A stretch of DNA of 64,000 bases, taken from contig JAMPIV010005012.1 in assembly GCA_024509875.1 (NCBI GenBank), forward strand, positions 362,501-426,500, in the 5' to 3' direction. Of the stretch, positions 1 to 9,445 are shown in pieces. The translations under genes were made by a program, and so were the position numbers. How positions within the stretch are numbered: the first letter of the stretch is position 1; each line of letters opens with the position of its first letter. The notes beneath the pieces were generated by a model. The model made no database searches. It was not told the origin of the DNA and was given only the letters and a program-made list of their open reading frames with translations. This DNA comes from Oreohelix idahoensis (lineage: Eukaryota; Mollusca; Gastropoda; Stylommatophora; Oreohelicidae).

Positions 1-43
1 AAAAGAAATAGTCTCATGAATAATATTTTAACTTTCATTCCAG

Positions 44-226
44 TCTTCATAACCCCAAATATTACCATGACAACTGCAGCTGGTGGGAAAAAGCCACCAA
101 TCATAATTGTAAGCAACAAAAAGGGCATGCCTCTCACAATGACCAGAGGTGGTAGCATTATTCGAACGTTACCATATGGAAGCACCAACATGCTGAGCAC
201 CTTAAAACCATCTTTGTTGAAAGCAG
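44..226 (+). CDS. Internal coding exon of unrecognised host gene (third-last)
   Basis: I do not recognise this gene; the call rests on splice structure. A pyrimidine-rich acceptor ends TTTCATTCCAG at 43, and the donor GCAG|GTAGGT follows 226. The exon encodes about 61 residues with a basic, hydrophobic stretch (GGKKPPIIIVSNKK) and a Gly/Ser/Thr-rich part (TMTRGGSIIRTLPYG). It enters and leaves in phase 1 and is 183 nt long, so it is symmetric. Its last base G plus GA from the exon at 9446 makes a Gly codon, and the frame stays open through the next two exons. The 5' part of the gene lies outside the window. No catalytic domain is visible. Confidence 0.72.
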
Positions 227-399
227 GTAGGTCTCTCACACAGTGTTGTGCTTGATAAAGTCATTTGTAATTTATTACTATTGTATGGGGTAAAATGTAA
301 TGGAAAGTTTATAATAGAGGAGTTAAATCTGTATTCACTGTAACTGGTAATTTTATCTGTGTTTGGCAGCCTTCACATTACTAGATGGTAGTCAGGCAG

Positions 400-610
400 T
401 GTATTTGTACTAGATATTTCATAGGCAGTAGTTTAAAACTAGAAACGTTATAGACAGTAGTTTAATACTAGATACTTCATAGACAGTAATTTAATACTAG
501 AAACTTCATAGACAGTAGTTTAATACTAGATACTTCATAGACAGTAATTTAATACTAGATACTTCATAGACATTAGTTTAATACTAGATACTTCATAGAC
601 AGTAGTTTAA
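400..610. repeat. Minisatellite 1, left part (about 29-bp unit)
   Basis: Tandem copies of a unit near 29 bp with core TACTAGATACTTCATAGACA followed by GTAGTTTAA. About seven diverged copies precede a MITE insertion. The unit contains TTAA, the piggyBac target. The core TACTAGRTACTT is shared with the larger minisatellite at 3740-4945, so the two arrays look related. Confidence 0.85.
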
Positions 611-1292
611 CACATTAACTACCGCGAGCCGGTGGGACCGGCTTTTAAAATCCTATCATTTGGACCGCGAGCCGCTCAGAGCGTCTATCTATGTTTAGTA
701 ATAAAACGAATAAAAAATGTACTGAGACACTTTCTGATCTGGTTCGAGATTTTAAGTTGACACCAGAAAACTAATTCCCAAAGCATGGTTGTTGTAGAAC
801 ACTGGAAAATTGATATTATGTTCATATTTTTCAGCGTTTTGGGTTAGTTACCAAATCGTGTAAAACTTTACCATGGCAACTAGTGATAGGACCACAAAAA
901 ATGCTTGTACATCTCGTCTAACGGCTAAATAGGCTAGAAACTTGTTTCAACAATTGACTGATATATCTAGTGACGAGGACAAGTGAAAACGGTGTGCACA
1001 TTGATTGAAATAGTGATTTTCATAGAGATGGGGTGCAAGCAGTTATAATTGTGAAAATATTTCAAGTCCTCGACCATCGGAGGGCCGTTAAATAGTAACA
1101 ACCTCTATTAGAGTTACAAGTGGCGTTTATTGTAATAGTACATTCATTTATCTTTAAAATGACGTGTAATTCATAAAAATCTGTAAACAATTACGAAAAC
1201 TACAGCTTACTTTGTGCAAACACCTACAGCATGAAAATGGGGAAAAAATTTAATTCGGTCTCAGTGTGTTTTTCATTTCAGTAGTTAATGTG
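611..1292 (+). mobile_element. piggyBac-type MITE with degenerate transposase 5' end
   Basis: The element is 682 bp, flanked on both sides by TTAA (607-610 and 1293-1296). Its ends are a perfect 12-bp inverted repeat: CACATTAACTAC at 611-622 and its complement at 1281-1292. TTAA target duplication is the hallmark of piggyBac. Near the left end the motif ACCGCGAGCCG occurs twice, as in subterminal repeats. From about 872 a reading frame beginning MATSDRTTKN resembles the start of the intact transposase at 53977 (SRLTAK / ARNLFQQL like RLTSDQ / ARKLFEEM), but it has stop codons. It is a deletion derivative of a piggyBac family distinct from the 53.7-kb element, whose termini differ. It is inserted in the minisatellite and splits it. 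Confidence 0.88.
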
Positions 1293-1640
1293 TTAATACT
1301 AGATACTTCATAGATAGTAATGTAATAATAGTAGATACTTTATAGACAGTAGTTTAATATTGGATACTTCATAGGCAAAAAATAATACTAGAAACTTTTT
1401 AGTCAGCAATATAATACTAGGTACTTCATAGATGGCAATATAATACTAGTTACGTCATAGATGTCGATATAATACTAGATACTTCATAGATGGCAGTATA
1501 ATACTAGATACTTCATAGATGGCAGTATAATACCAAACACTTTATAAACACAATACTAGATATTTCCTAGGCAGCAATAAAATGCTAAACACTTCATAAA
1601 CACAATACTAGATACTTCATAGACAGCATTATAATAATGG
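1293..1640. repeat. Minisatellite 1, right part
   Basis: Continuation of the 29-bp array after the MITE, with more diverged units (TACTAGATACTTCATAGATG plus GCAGTATAA). Unit length and spacing drift towards 1640. One isolated core, TACTAGGTACTTCATAGGTA, recurs near 1772. Confidence 0.8.
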
Positions 1641-1822
1641 GCATGCCCTTCCCTCCACCCAATTAAGAGTGAAATGGAAATAAAACAGCTGAAATACTTG
1701 TCTTATGAGGGAACAACTTCTGATAATTAGACGTCATTGTGTTGTAACATTCTTTATAGTTTTCTCTCATTACTAGGTACTTCATAGGTACATGTCCTGT
1801 GTCATCAGTTCAAGGTCATTCC

Positions 1823-2248
1823 TTCTTCTTCGATCCTTAACCACCGACCGTCAAAGCAGTCAGTGGCCATCACACCTAGTGGCGTCTTGTAGGGCAACAA
1901 CAAATTGATTCCACTTTGCACGGTCGGTGGCCATCCTTTGTACAGTGCCCCAACTCTGGTTCATTCTTTGCATCTCAGCCTCCACAGTCCTCCGCCAAGT
2001 TGTTTTTGGTCGGCCTCTCTTTCGCTTTCCTTCAGGGGTCCAAAGCATAGCTGTTCTTGTGATGGCATCGGGGTCTCTTCTGAGGACATGACCAACCCAG
2101 CTCCAGCGTCTGCCAGCTATGATGGTGTGCATGTCCTCTTCCTTGCTACGAGTAAGCAGATCTTGGTTGGTGATGGTATTCGGCCAAAAGATGCGGTGAA
2201 TTTTTCTTAGGCATGTTGTGTGAAGAGGACCAAAAAAAAAAAAAAAAA
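1823..2248 (-). mobile_element. 5'-truncated LINE 3' end, nested in an older LINE fragment
   Basis: The minus strand codes a LINE C-terminal region (GRRWSWVGHVLRRDPDAIT, GKRKRGRPKTTWRRTVEAEM, ending ALQDATRCDGH then stop), the basic GRP-TWRR region seen after the RT domain of RTE-like LINEs. The left end has a short CTTCTTCTTCG tract, which reads GAA-rich on the coding strand like a LINE tail. An 11-bp TSD (aaggtcattcc, 1812-1822 and 2249-2259) brackets it. An unexplained A-run (2232-2250) sits at its 5' side. The TSD sequence itself belongs to a second LINE remnant that resumes on the right, so this is a nested insertion. Confidence 0.8.
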
Positions 2249-2740
2249 AAGGTCATTCCATGTCTTCTTTATTCCTTTTTAAGTCTTGTCTCCAATTCCC
2301 TTCTGCCTGTATTTTTAGGTCTGCCAGTGTTTCTTACCCTGGGTATTCTAGAATAAGGTCTTCTTGGTAATGCTGTCAGTGGTTTACTCTGTGTGAGTAT
2401 CCAGCCCCAATATATTTTCCTCACCACATCTTCCACTGGCATTTATCTGATTCTTTTCATCAATTCCACATTGGTGGTCATGCCATTTTAATCCATTTCT
2501 GAAAGTCTGTAAAATCTTGGCTATCCTTTAGTACTCCCTTGACATTTGAGTTGAAGATTTTTGTGTTTGTGTTGGACTTGGTTTCTTTTGATTATATTTC
2601 CCTGAACAGTTGTTGTTGTTGTTTTACTAGGGCTGCAGAGCTTCTCACTGTTTTGCATCCAATACCTAGTTGAAAACTTGATATTATCAACATTGTAGAT
2701 ATAGGCTTTTCCTGTGGCTTTTCTGCCTTTCCTAAACATG
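2249..2740 (-). mobile_element. Degraded LINE C-terminal fragment (family C)
   Basis: On the minus strand a decayed frame shows a KIFNSNVKG-like start and later RPKNTGRRELETRLKK, matching the better copy at 20370-20830 (FNSDVKSALLYGCET ... KNTWGRELETEMK). The same family runs through 1789-1822 on the other side of the nested insertion, which places the insertion inside it. No intact frame remains. Other copies are at 33820-34130 (minus), 40912-40960 (plus) and 48380-48560 (plus). Confidence 0.65.
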
Positions 2741-2799
2741 CTGAGTTGAAGTCAGGAGCTCTATTTTCTCCAGTTTGGCTTGCATTTAAAAGATCATCA

Positions 2800-3110
2800 C
2801 TTCGGATCCCAAGCTAGGAGGAAGAAGCGCACTACATAATGTGTTCCCTGCCATCCAAGGGGGCTCTTCAAATATGCAGAGCTAAAATACTGTGCTCTGG
2901 TTCTGGGCTCTCCCAAGGAATAGTCACGTCCAGAGCCTTTTCTCAGCTCCCCTTGCCTATCATGGGCTCAAAGTGAGATTTTCCAGAAGGCATCCAATCA
3001 GGTAAAAGCAAAGAGTTATGTCTGAGGCTCAATTGACTCCCCCAAGCTTAGTGTGCGATGCTGGGTTCTCAACATGTTTCACCACAAGGGAATCCCTGGA
3101 AGTGTGTGGA
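2800..3110 (-). mobile_element. 5'-UTR fragment of an I-like LINE
   Basis: The reverse complement matches the 5' untranslated part of the full-length element at 35773-40735 (its 36190-36470). Shared stretches include gagaacccagca, CTTGGGAGAGCCCAGAACCA and gagcacag. It carries no 3' part of the element, which is unusual because LINE debris is normally 5'-truncated. It probably results from later deletion or from a rearranged copy. Confidence 0.65.
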
Positions 3111-3469
3111 TGATTTCAAGAGTCAACAAGGGTGTAATTAACCTCATAGACAGAGATTCACTTCCACATATGTAATACTGTAGCATTGTGCTTAGCTGGT
3201 GGTCATAAAAGGATGACTCCTGATGTGCCTCCATTCATTCCCAGAGCAGTTAAAACTCCTCTTGACTTTCGTATTTTTATTTTGGTATTACTGTGTGTTC
3301 TTCCAGCTTTATGCTGCTGCCAATATATATATTTGAGTCTGCATCATGTAGGGATGTTTCTTCAGGTGCAATATCTGGATAATTGCCAAGTTTATTCTCA
3401 TAATCTTTATTTTTCCCTCTAAGTATTTTAAGACCCAATTGCTGTAACATTTCATACGGTTTTCTCATT

Positions 3470-3739
3470 TTGTTTGTCATCTGGTTACAGTTATAGAACA
3501 GAAGAACCAGGTCACTAGCAAAATAGTAAACATACAAAATTAATGTGAAAGTAAAGATAACATTTATGAGTTTATTATTATGTGACAGTTTACCGTACAC
3601 TGATTTTCTTTTTCTTATATGCTTTGAAACTTGCAGTTTTTGCTGCTGGTTGTTACACTGTATTTTTTCTCTCCTAGCAGCATTTATATTATTTGTCCAT
3701 GTTCTTCATGGATGTTTCCTTATTTCTGTGTTATGTGCA
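3470..3739 (+). repeat. Dispersed repeat shared with 14.5-15.1 kb
   Basis: Shared motifs in order: aattaatgtgaa.gtaaag, gtttattatt.tgtgac, ctgattttctt..tatgcttt, tttttgctgctg and a pyrimidine-rich stretch ending near ttctgtgtt. The same order occurs at 14565-15050, where a SINE is inserted in the middle, and in part at 14060-14130. The element type is unknown and no coding capacity is seen. Confidence 0.6.
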
Positions 3740-4556
3740 GTACTAGATTCCTGAGTGCGGTAATGTACTAGATAATTAGTTGCAGTAATATACTAGATTA
3801 TTGAATGGAGTGTTGCACAATATACTTAATTGCAATATTTTACTAGATACTTAACCGCAGTATTGGTCAGGTATTTATTTGCGGTATTGTACTAGGTACT
3901 TTGGTGCAGTATTGTCCTAGATTCTTCGGTTTAATGTTGTACTAGGTACTTAATTGCAGTATTGTTCTTGATTCTTCAGTTTAATGTTGTACTAGGTACT
4001 TTATTGCAGTATTATTCTAGATTCTTCAGTTTAATGTTGTACTAGGTACTTAATTGCAGTATTATTCTAGATTCTTCAGTTTAATGTTGTACTAGATACT
4101 TAATTGCAGTATTATTCTAGATTCTTTAGTTTAATGTTGTACTAGGTACTTAATTGCAGTGTTGTCCTAGATTCTTCCGTTTAATGTTGTACTGGGTACT
4201 TAATTGCAGTATTGTCCTAGATTCTTCAGTTTAATGTTGTACGAGGTACTTAATTGCAGTGTTGTCCTAAATTCTTCAGTTTAATTTCGTACTGGGTACT
4301 TAATTGCAGTATTGTTCTAGATTCTTCAGTTTAATGTTGTACTAGGTACTTAATTGCAGTGTTGTCCTAAATTCTTCAGTTTAATGTTGTATTAGGTACT
4401 TAATTGCAGTGTTGTCCTAAATTCTTCAGTTTAATGTTGTACTAGGTACTTAATTACAGTATTGTACTAGATTCTTCAGTTTAATGTTGTACTAGGTACT
4501 TAATTACAGTATTGTACTAGATTCTTCAGTTTAATGTTGTATTAGATAATTGCAGT
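3740..4556. repeat. Minisatellite 2: 50-bp higher-order unit made of two 25-bp monomers
   Basis: From about 3960 the sequence repeats with an exact 50-bp period: ATTCTTCAGTTTAATGTTGT followed by ACTAGGTACTTAATTGCAGT and ATTATTCTAG. Each 50-mer splits into two related 25-bp halves (attcttcagtttaatgttgtactag-like and gtacttaattgcagtattgtactag-like; both share TTxAxTgxxGT). The left edge (3740-3960) shows single 25-bp monomers before the dimeric register sets in. About 16 dimers are visible. Confidence 0.9.
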
Positions 4557-4563
4557 ATTGTAC

Positions 4564-4847
4564 CATAGAAAGTGCATTGGACATGGATAAGAGAGAAATA
4601 CTGAGGGCAATTCATGATCGTCTATTAGAGAATGACACTGCAATCAATGAATCATCAAGGCTAAGACTGCTGGAATTAGACATCAAACATAAGACCATCA
4701 GGGATGAATGTATGAGAGGACGAATCCAGAGTGTATACAACCAGTGTGCAACAGGAACAATTAGCATTCATACCCTTCGACATTTGCTGAAGGATACTGA
4801 GCACCTATGGGTTTGCCCAGAGTGCAATGACGTTGATTCTGATTAAC
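4564..4847 (+). mobile_element. Short 5'-truncated I-like LINE insertion inside minisatellite 2
   Basis: A 284-bp insertion flanked by a 7-bp duplication (attgtac, 4557-4563 and 4848-4854) of minisatellite sequence. It codes the last 90 or so residues of the LINE at 5295-9107: LDMDKREILRAIHDRLLEND, GTISIHTLRHLLKDTEHLWV and CPECNDVDSD, then stop. The element ends within a base or two of the stop codon, as do the other copies, so this family seems to have almost no 3' UTR. Confidence 0.85.
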
Positions 4848-4854
4848 ATTGTAC

Positions 4855-4945
4855 AAGATTCTTCAGTTTAATGTTGTATTAGGTACTTAATTGCAGCATT
4901 GTACTGGCTGCTTCACTGTATTATTATACTAGATACAATTTAGAC
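4855..4945. repeat. Minisatellite 2 remainder
   Basis: The array resumes directly after the LINE insertion (aagattcttcagtttaatgt, then ggtacttaattgcag) and fades before the SINE at 4967. This confirms that the array existed before the LINE landed. Confidence 0.85.
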
Positions 4946-4966
4946 CGCATAGTCTTTCTATCTTTA

Positions 4967-5215
4967 AAAAAAGTTAGTTGCTTATCCTTTACAGGACGTG
5001 GCAATCAACCCCAGCTTTTATTGGCTGTTTGTGATTTTTCTAGGCAATTTTTTCATTCAGTAGTTTGCCATTGCTTTCTGAACGGTACGGCGCTTATACC
5101 ATTGTTAAAAATCCACACAAAGCGATCTGCTACCAAACCGCCTGCAGCAGGTTTCGAACCTGGTATATCTGGATTATGAAACTGCGTTCATATCCATTAG
5201 GCCACAGACGCCGAC
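4967..5215 (-). mobile_element. tRNA-derived SINE (tRNA-Arg-like head)
   Basis: Read on the minus strand from 5215: a tRNA-like head with A box TGGCCTAATGG and B box GGTTCGAAACC, both of which resemble tRNA-Arg. A unique body follows (AAAGCAATGGCAAACTACTG, then AATTGCCTAGAAAAATCAC) and a short A-rich end at the left. A perfect 13-bp TSD (ctttctatcttta, 4954-4966 and 5216-5228) fixes a 249-bp unit. The head does not fold into a clean acceptor stem, so it is not a working tRNA gene. Confidence 0.85.
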
Positions 5216-6113
5216 CTTTCTATCTTTACATTAAGGAATATTGTAATGAATATATTAGTAGTATTGTAGAGAATGGATTATACTTCTTCAAGTATGTGCA
5301 GTGGGTTCAACTCACAGGCATGAGAGGAAGTTAAGTCCACGGTGACAGAGGTGGGGGTAACCTCACGGTTATCACTAGGGGTGCCAGATAGCCAAAAAGT
5401 GAAAAGAGTGCAGTTTCATAAGTCTACCCGTACTGGTTTCAACAGAATTTCATGCAAGACTTCTGCCATACATCCTCGTTGTGCGCCATGGATAACGGCC
5501 CCTCACGGGGTCTGAACTAAACTGGCAGAGAGGATCTTGGAGTCAGTGGATCCCTAAAGATGTGGTGTGCAGAACTCACTGATGAGTGGTATATGCTTTG
5601 ACACCCATCAATTCACTCCCAAATCATGGGTCAAATGATAACTGAGTCATTAGTGAATGACCCCAAGTCTAAGGTGGACCAGTGTGCCGAGAGACTGAAT
5701 GGCTGCTGGGTAAGCAGTCGCGAACATTGGCTGTCTGGAAGGCGAGCAGGGCGGCACCAGGCAGATGTACTCCATAAGGACAACCCTTGCCTCTTCCCTG
5801 GTATGGTGGCTCTACCAGGGTGACCGAAAATTTCCACCATCTATTGCAAATACTCTATGAGAAGTTTAACTATCCAGAATCATCACAGGAGCTACAGATA
5901 TCGTGCTCTGTCGTCAATACCTGCAGCAAATGAAATGAATACAAATGCAGAAGGAGAGGTAGGGGAGAGAAGAGGAGAGAGAAAAAAAGAAGGTTCAGAA
6001 AGAAATCAGATCGCTGCTCGATGAAATATGTGCATATAGGATACTGGAATTGTTGAAGTGCCAATCAACGTGCAGCCAATATACAAACAATCATCTACAA
6101 TTTCGATATCCTC

Positions 6114-6975
6114 ATGATCCAGGAGACAAATTTAAAAGCCAATAGTGTTATCAATTGCCCAGGTTTCAGATGTTACTCCAATCCATTTGGGCCTGGTAGA
6201 CGAGGGCAAGCTATATATGTAAAGCATGAGCTCCCTCCTACATGGCTGGATACAAGTTCCCAAACTAGAAAGGATGCAGAATTGCAGGGGATTGCTGTGA
6301 ATATAGGCGGTCAGGAGTGGCGAATCTACAATTTAAATGCTCATGTTGATCATCTTACAGCAGAGAGTAATTGGAGTTTTCTGGCGGAATTGTCTGAAGA
6401 TTTTAACATAAGGTGTTTAATTGCTGGCGATTTCAATGCTAGATCCAAGGAGTGGGGGAATATCACGGAAAATAGGCAGGGTATAGCTTTGAGCCAGCCA
6501 TTACTTAACATGAACCTTACCATCTTGAATGATGGACGCTAGACTAGACTGGCAACTAAACTGGCAACTAAACCTGGGGATACAAATGGTGTCATAGATC
6601 TGACATTCATCTCTAGTGCTGCCACCACCATGGCATGTTGGGATGTATTAGGTGCACAGGAAAGTGATCACCTACCTTGCATCATACTCATTGCAAAGGG
6701 TAGGACTACTAGATATAGGAAACCTAAACAGACCTTCAAGTATCCTACAGGCTCACTCGACTGTAACAACCCTTTACACACACTGCGTCAAACAAAAGAC
6801 AACGAGAACAACTTTCACCCAACCTCCCTGGTGGAATAAGACAGTGGAGGAAGCATGGATAGAAAAGGAAAGAGCAACAAAGGAATGGCGTAAAGCACGA
6901 AACAGAAAAATTATGAATGAGGGAGATGTTGAAGAGATGATGGAGAAAAAGCAAAGAGCCATTAATAGATTCTAG
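6114..6975 (+). pseudogene. Endonuclease-domain remnant of LINE B2
   Basis: Apurinic-like endonuclease of a non-LTR retrotransposon, the nuclease that nicks target DNA. Visible motifs in order: IQETNLKA (Mg-binding Glu region), YNLNAHVDH, LIAGDFNARSKEWG and, after a stop near 6540, VIDLTFIS and ESDHLPCI (catalytic Asp-His pair). A stop at 6540 and a frameshift near 6710 split the domain; the frame that follows (WWNKTVEEAWIEKERATKEW) is the usual linker to the RT. It is part of 5295-9107 and not functional. Confidence 0.82.
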
Positions 6976-7177
6976 AGCTTGGCAAGGGAGGCCAAGGATA
7001 AAGTGTGGGAGGACTTTGTGACACAGGTAGGCACGGAAAAAACCCTACAGAAATTCTGGTCCTTACATCGAAGAATGAATAGGAAAAGTGCAAGCCAACC
7101 CATCCCTAATGTCAAAAGCTCTACAGGACTAAGCTTGAAGACGGACTAAGAGAAGAGAAGAGCATTATTCAATCGAA

Positions 7178-8406
7178 ATGTGGAGCAAACAGATAAAGGT
7201 GACAAAAGTGAAAACAACATGGGGTAACGCCGGAACTTTTACGTACGATGTGTTCGAGGGATTCCAGGGTAAAAGAGAAATGGTGGCTGTCGCAATTGAT
7301 CTAGAGGATGCTTGTAACAGTATGGACTTTGCAACCCTCATTGACTGTATAATGACATGTGGTGTAAACCCTTGGATAACAAGGTGGATAGCAGCTGCCT
7401 TAATGGAGAGATCAGTTGCATTTCACTTGGGAACTTGGACATCAGAACCAATGCGCATTTGCCCGGGACTACCCCAGGGTTCTCCACTATCACCAGTGCT
7501 GTTTAACATCTATACAGCAAAAGTAGCAACCTTTCAACCAACAGGACTGGGACAAACATTAACTTTTGCAGATGACATACTCATGTACAGAACTGGCTCA
7601 GACAGACAGGAAATGGTCCAGGGCATACAAGAGACATTACAGGCGGTTTCTAAATGATGTGAGGAAAGTGGATCAAAGGTCAATCCCAACTAGGCTTGTG
7701 TGATGTGGTGCTCTTTGAACAACTCTATAGTGAAAGCAGACCTTCCAGATATCACTTTCAATGGGCAGAACATTGAAAGGCAAGACAGGCTGAAGTATCT
7801 TGGAGTAACATTTGATCGTGGGCTATCGTTCAAGTATTATGTCGAACTGATCATACAGAAGTGCAAGTGAGGACTGGCAGCCTTAAATCAATGGCTGCTG
7901 CACGTTTGGAACAGAGACTATTATATCTCCTGTATCATCAGCTCGTGATTTCAGTAATCGAGTACGGGCTAGGAATACTCACGCTGTCAGTGTCACAATG
8001 TGAACGACTGGAACACATTCAAAATGAAGGGATGCGACTAGTTTTGGGCTAAACGCGTGATACCCCCATTGTGACAATGAGATACATGCTCGGATTGCTG
8101 TCGATTACATCCAGATATGCAATGAGCCTGGCAAAAGCCTATATGCAGGTAACCACCGACAAAAAACACCCCCTACATGAGAACATAGCTGACATCAAAG
8201 GAGCAATCAAGAGTGGGATGTCATGGATGGCACAGGCAGAGGCTATGATTGGTCAAGTGACCAGGGTTGAAAATGTATCCAAAGGGGAAGAGTGGAGTAA
8301 ATCAGGGAAGAACTGGATAAACTACCAGCAAGTCATCATTAGCCTTGGCAGAGAGTGTAGATCTTGGGGCAATGGAAAAGCAGAGCTGGAGATTAATCAG
8401 CTTTAA
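7178..8406 (+). pseudogene. Reverse-transcriptase remnant of LINE B2
   Basis: Visible RT motifs: VAIDLEDACNSMDF (motif A, with its first Asp), GLPQGSPLSPVLFN (motif B) and LTFADDILMY (catalytic ADD). The frame is broken near 7660 and again at 7870 and 8052. The thumb-side sequence follows (MAAARLEQRLLYLLYHQLV, IEYGLGILTLSVSQCERLEH, GMRLVLG). The stretch from linker to motif A (6980-7240) is shortened compared with complete elements, so part of the fingers is missing. Confidence 0.85.
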
Positions 8407-9098
8407 TCAGCTGATAAGTGATCATGCTGGGGATGATGACACCATTGTGTACACTGATGGGTCTGTAGTTCGTGGTGAGAAATCAGGATGGGGCTTCTCT
8501 GTGAGAATAAAGGGCAGGGTCGTCGCTGAACAGAGTGGAGCCTACATGACAACAACCTCTAGCATGAGAATGGAGGTAGATGCAGTTCCTGCAGCACTGA
8601 GGTGGCTGTCTGAAACTCCATCAACCAGGGCAGTTGTATTGTCAGACTCTCAAGCCATGCTTTGGAAAGTTCAGAACGGGTGGCTGCGGCAGGAATGGAA
8701 AACATCAATAGAATCCGCAAGTCTTCAAGAACTGGTGTGAATCTACTGTGCTGGTCATGCAGGGGTATGGGGCACGGGGCAATGAGAGAGCTGACAGACT
8801 GACCTTGAGAGCATCCATAGTGGGGACACTGGACATGGATATGGGAGAGATACTAAGAGCAATTAATGATCGCATGCTGGATAATGACACTGCAATGGAT
8901 GAATCAACAAGACTGAGACTGTTGGAGTTTGGCATCAAATGTGGGACTAGCAGAAATGGACATGAGAGAGGATGCATCCGTCATATGTACAACCAGCGTG
9001 CTACAGGTACAATTAGCATTCATACTCTTCAACATTTGCTGAGGGAGACTGAGCACCTATGGGTTTGCCCGGAGTGCAGTGAGGTCGACTCTGAATAA
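8345..9098 (+). pseudogene. RNase H and C-terminal Cys-motif region of LINE B2
   Basis: RNase H signatures: VYTDGSVVRGEKSGWGFSV (first Asp), MRMEVDAVPAALRW (Glu) and VLSDSQAML (Asp). After a frameshift at about 8740 comes GHAGV/GNERADRLT, the late His/Asp motif. The open stretch 8748-9098 continues about 100 residues past RNase H and ends HLWVCPECSEVDSE, a CxxC tail also seen in the copies at 4.6 and 51.5 kb. The element stops almost at this stop codon. Confidence 0.82.
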
Positions 9099-9445
9099 CC
9101 ATATCAATTCTTCAAGTACCATGCCTGGCATAGGCAAACATGTCTCTCCACAACTACTGTCTCCAGTACTATTTATGACTTCTGCTGTTGACTTCTTTTC
9201 ATGCCATGATGCTAAACTGTCCAGTATCTGCTCTCTTTGCCTTCATCTATCTCTTGTTCCTTCAGTCTTCAGCAGGAAAGATTGAAGGAAAAAGTGAATG
9301 AATTGAGGTCAGACATTTTATGCTACACATATAATAGACATCAGGATTTTCCTAGATAATGTAAGGGACAATAATATATATGTTAGTAATAGCATTGTTG
9401 TAGTGGGTAACTTGTAACAGATAAGCAAAATTGTTCTTCTAATAG

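Larger units (their letters stand above)
5295..9107 (+). mobile_element. Full-length but decayed I-like LINE (family B2)
   Basis: The order is 5' UTR, endonuclease, reverse transcriptase, RNase H and a C-terminal Cys motif, broken by many stops and frameshifts. Candidate 11-bp TSDs (ttcttcaagta, 5284-5294 and 9108-9118) give 3.8 kb. The 5' UTR shares motifs with the 35.8-kb element (gagtggtayatgct, tcatgggt.aaatg), so the two families are related. RNase H after the RT is typical of the I superfamily. Truncated relatives lie at 4564-4847, 51509-52190 (minus) and 60130-60378 (minus). Confidence 0.8.
227..9445 (+). other. Host intron (phase 1), 9.2 kb, filled with repeats
   Basis: Bounded by GTAGGT at 227 and TTCTTCTAATAG at 9445. 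It holds two minisatellites, a piggyBac MITE, LINE fragments, a SINE and a decayed full-length I-like LINE. I saw nothing recognisable in 227-380 or in 9119-9445 apart from the splice signals. An unrecognised small host exon inside the intron cannot be excluded. Confidence 0.65.

Noticed and set aside
5140..5215. Functional tRNA-Arg gene on the minus strand
   Set aside because: Has A and B boxes but no sound acceptor stem, and it is the head of a 249-bp unit with a perfect 13-bp TSD, i.e. a SINE.
5065..5334. 89-codon plus-strand frame
   Set aside because: Runs through the SINE and into LINE 5' UTR; not a gene.
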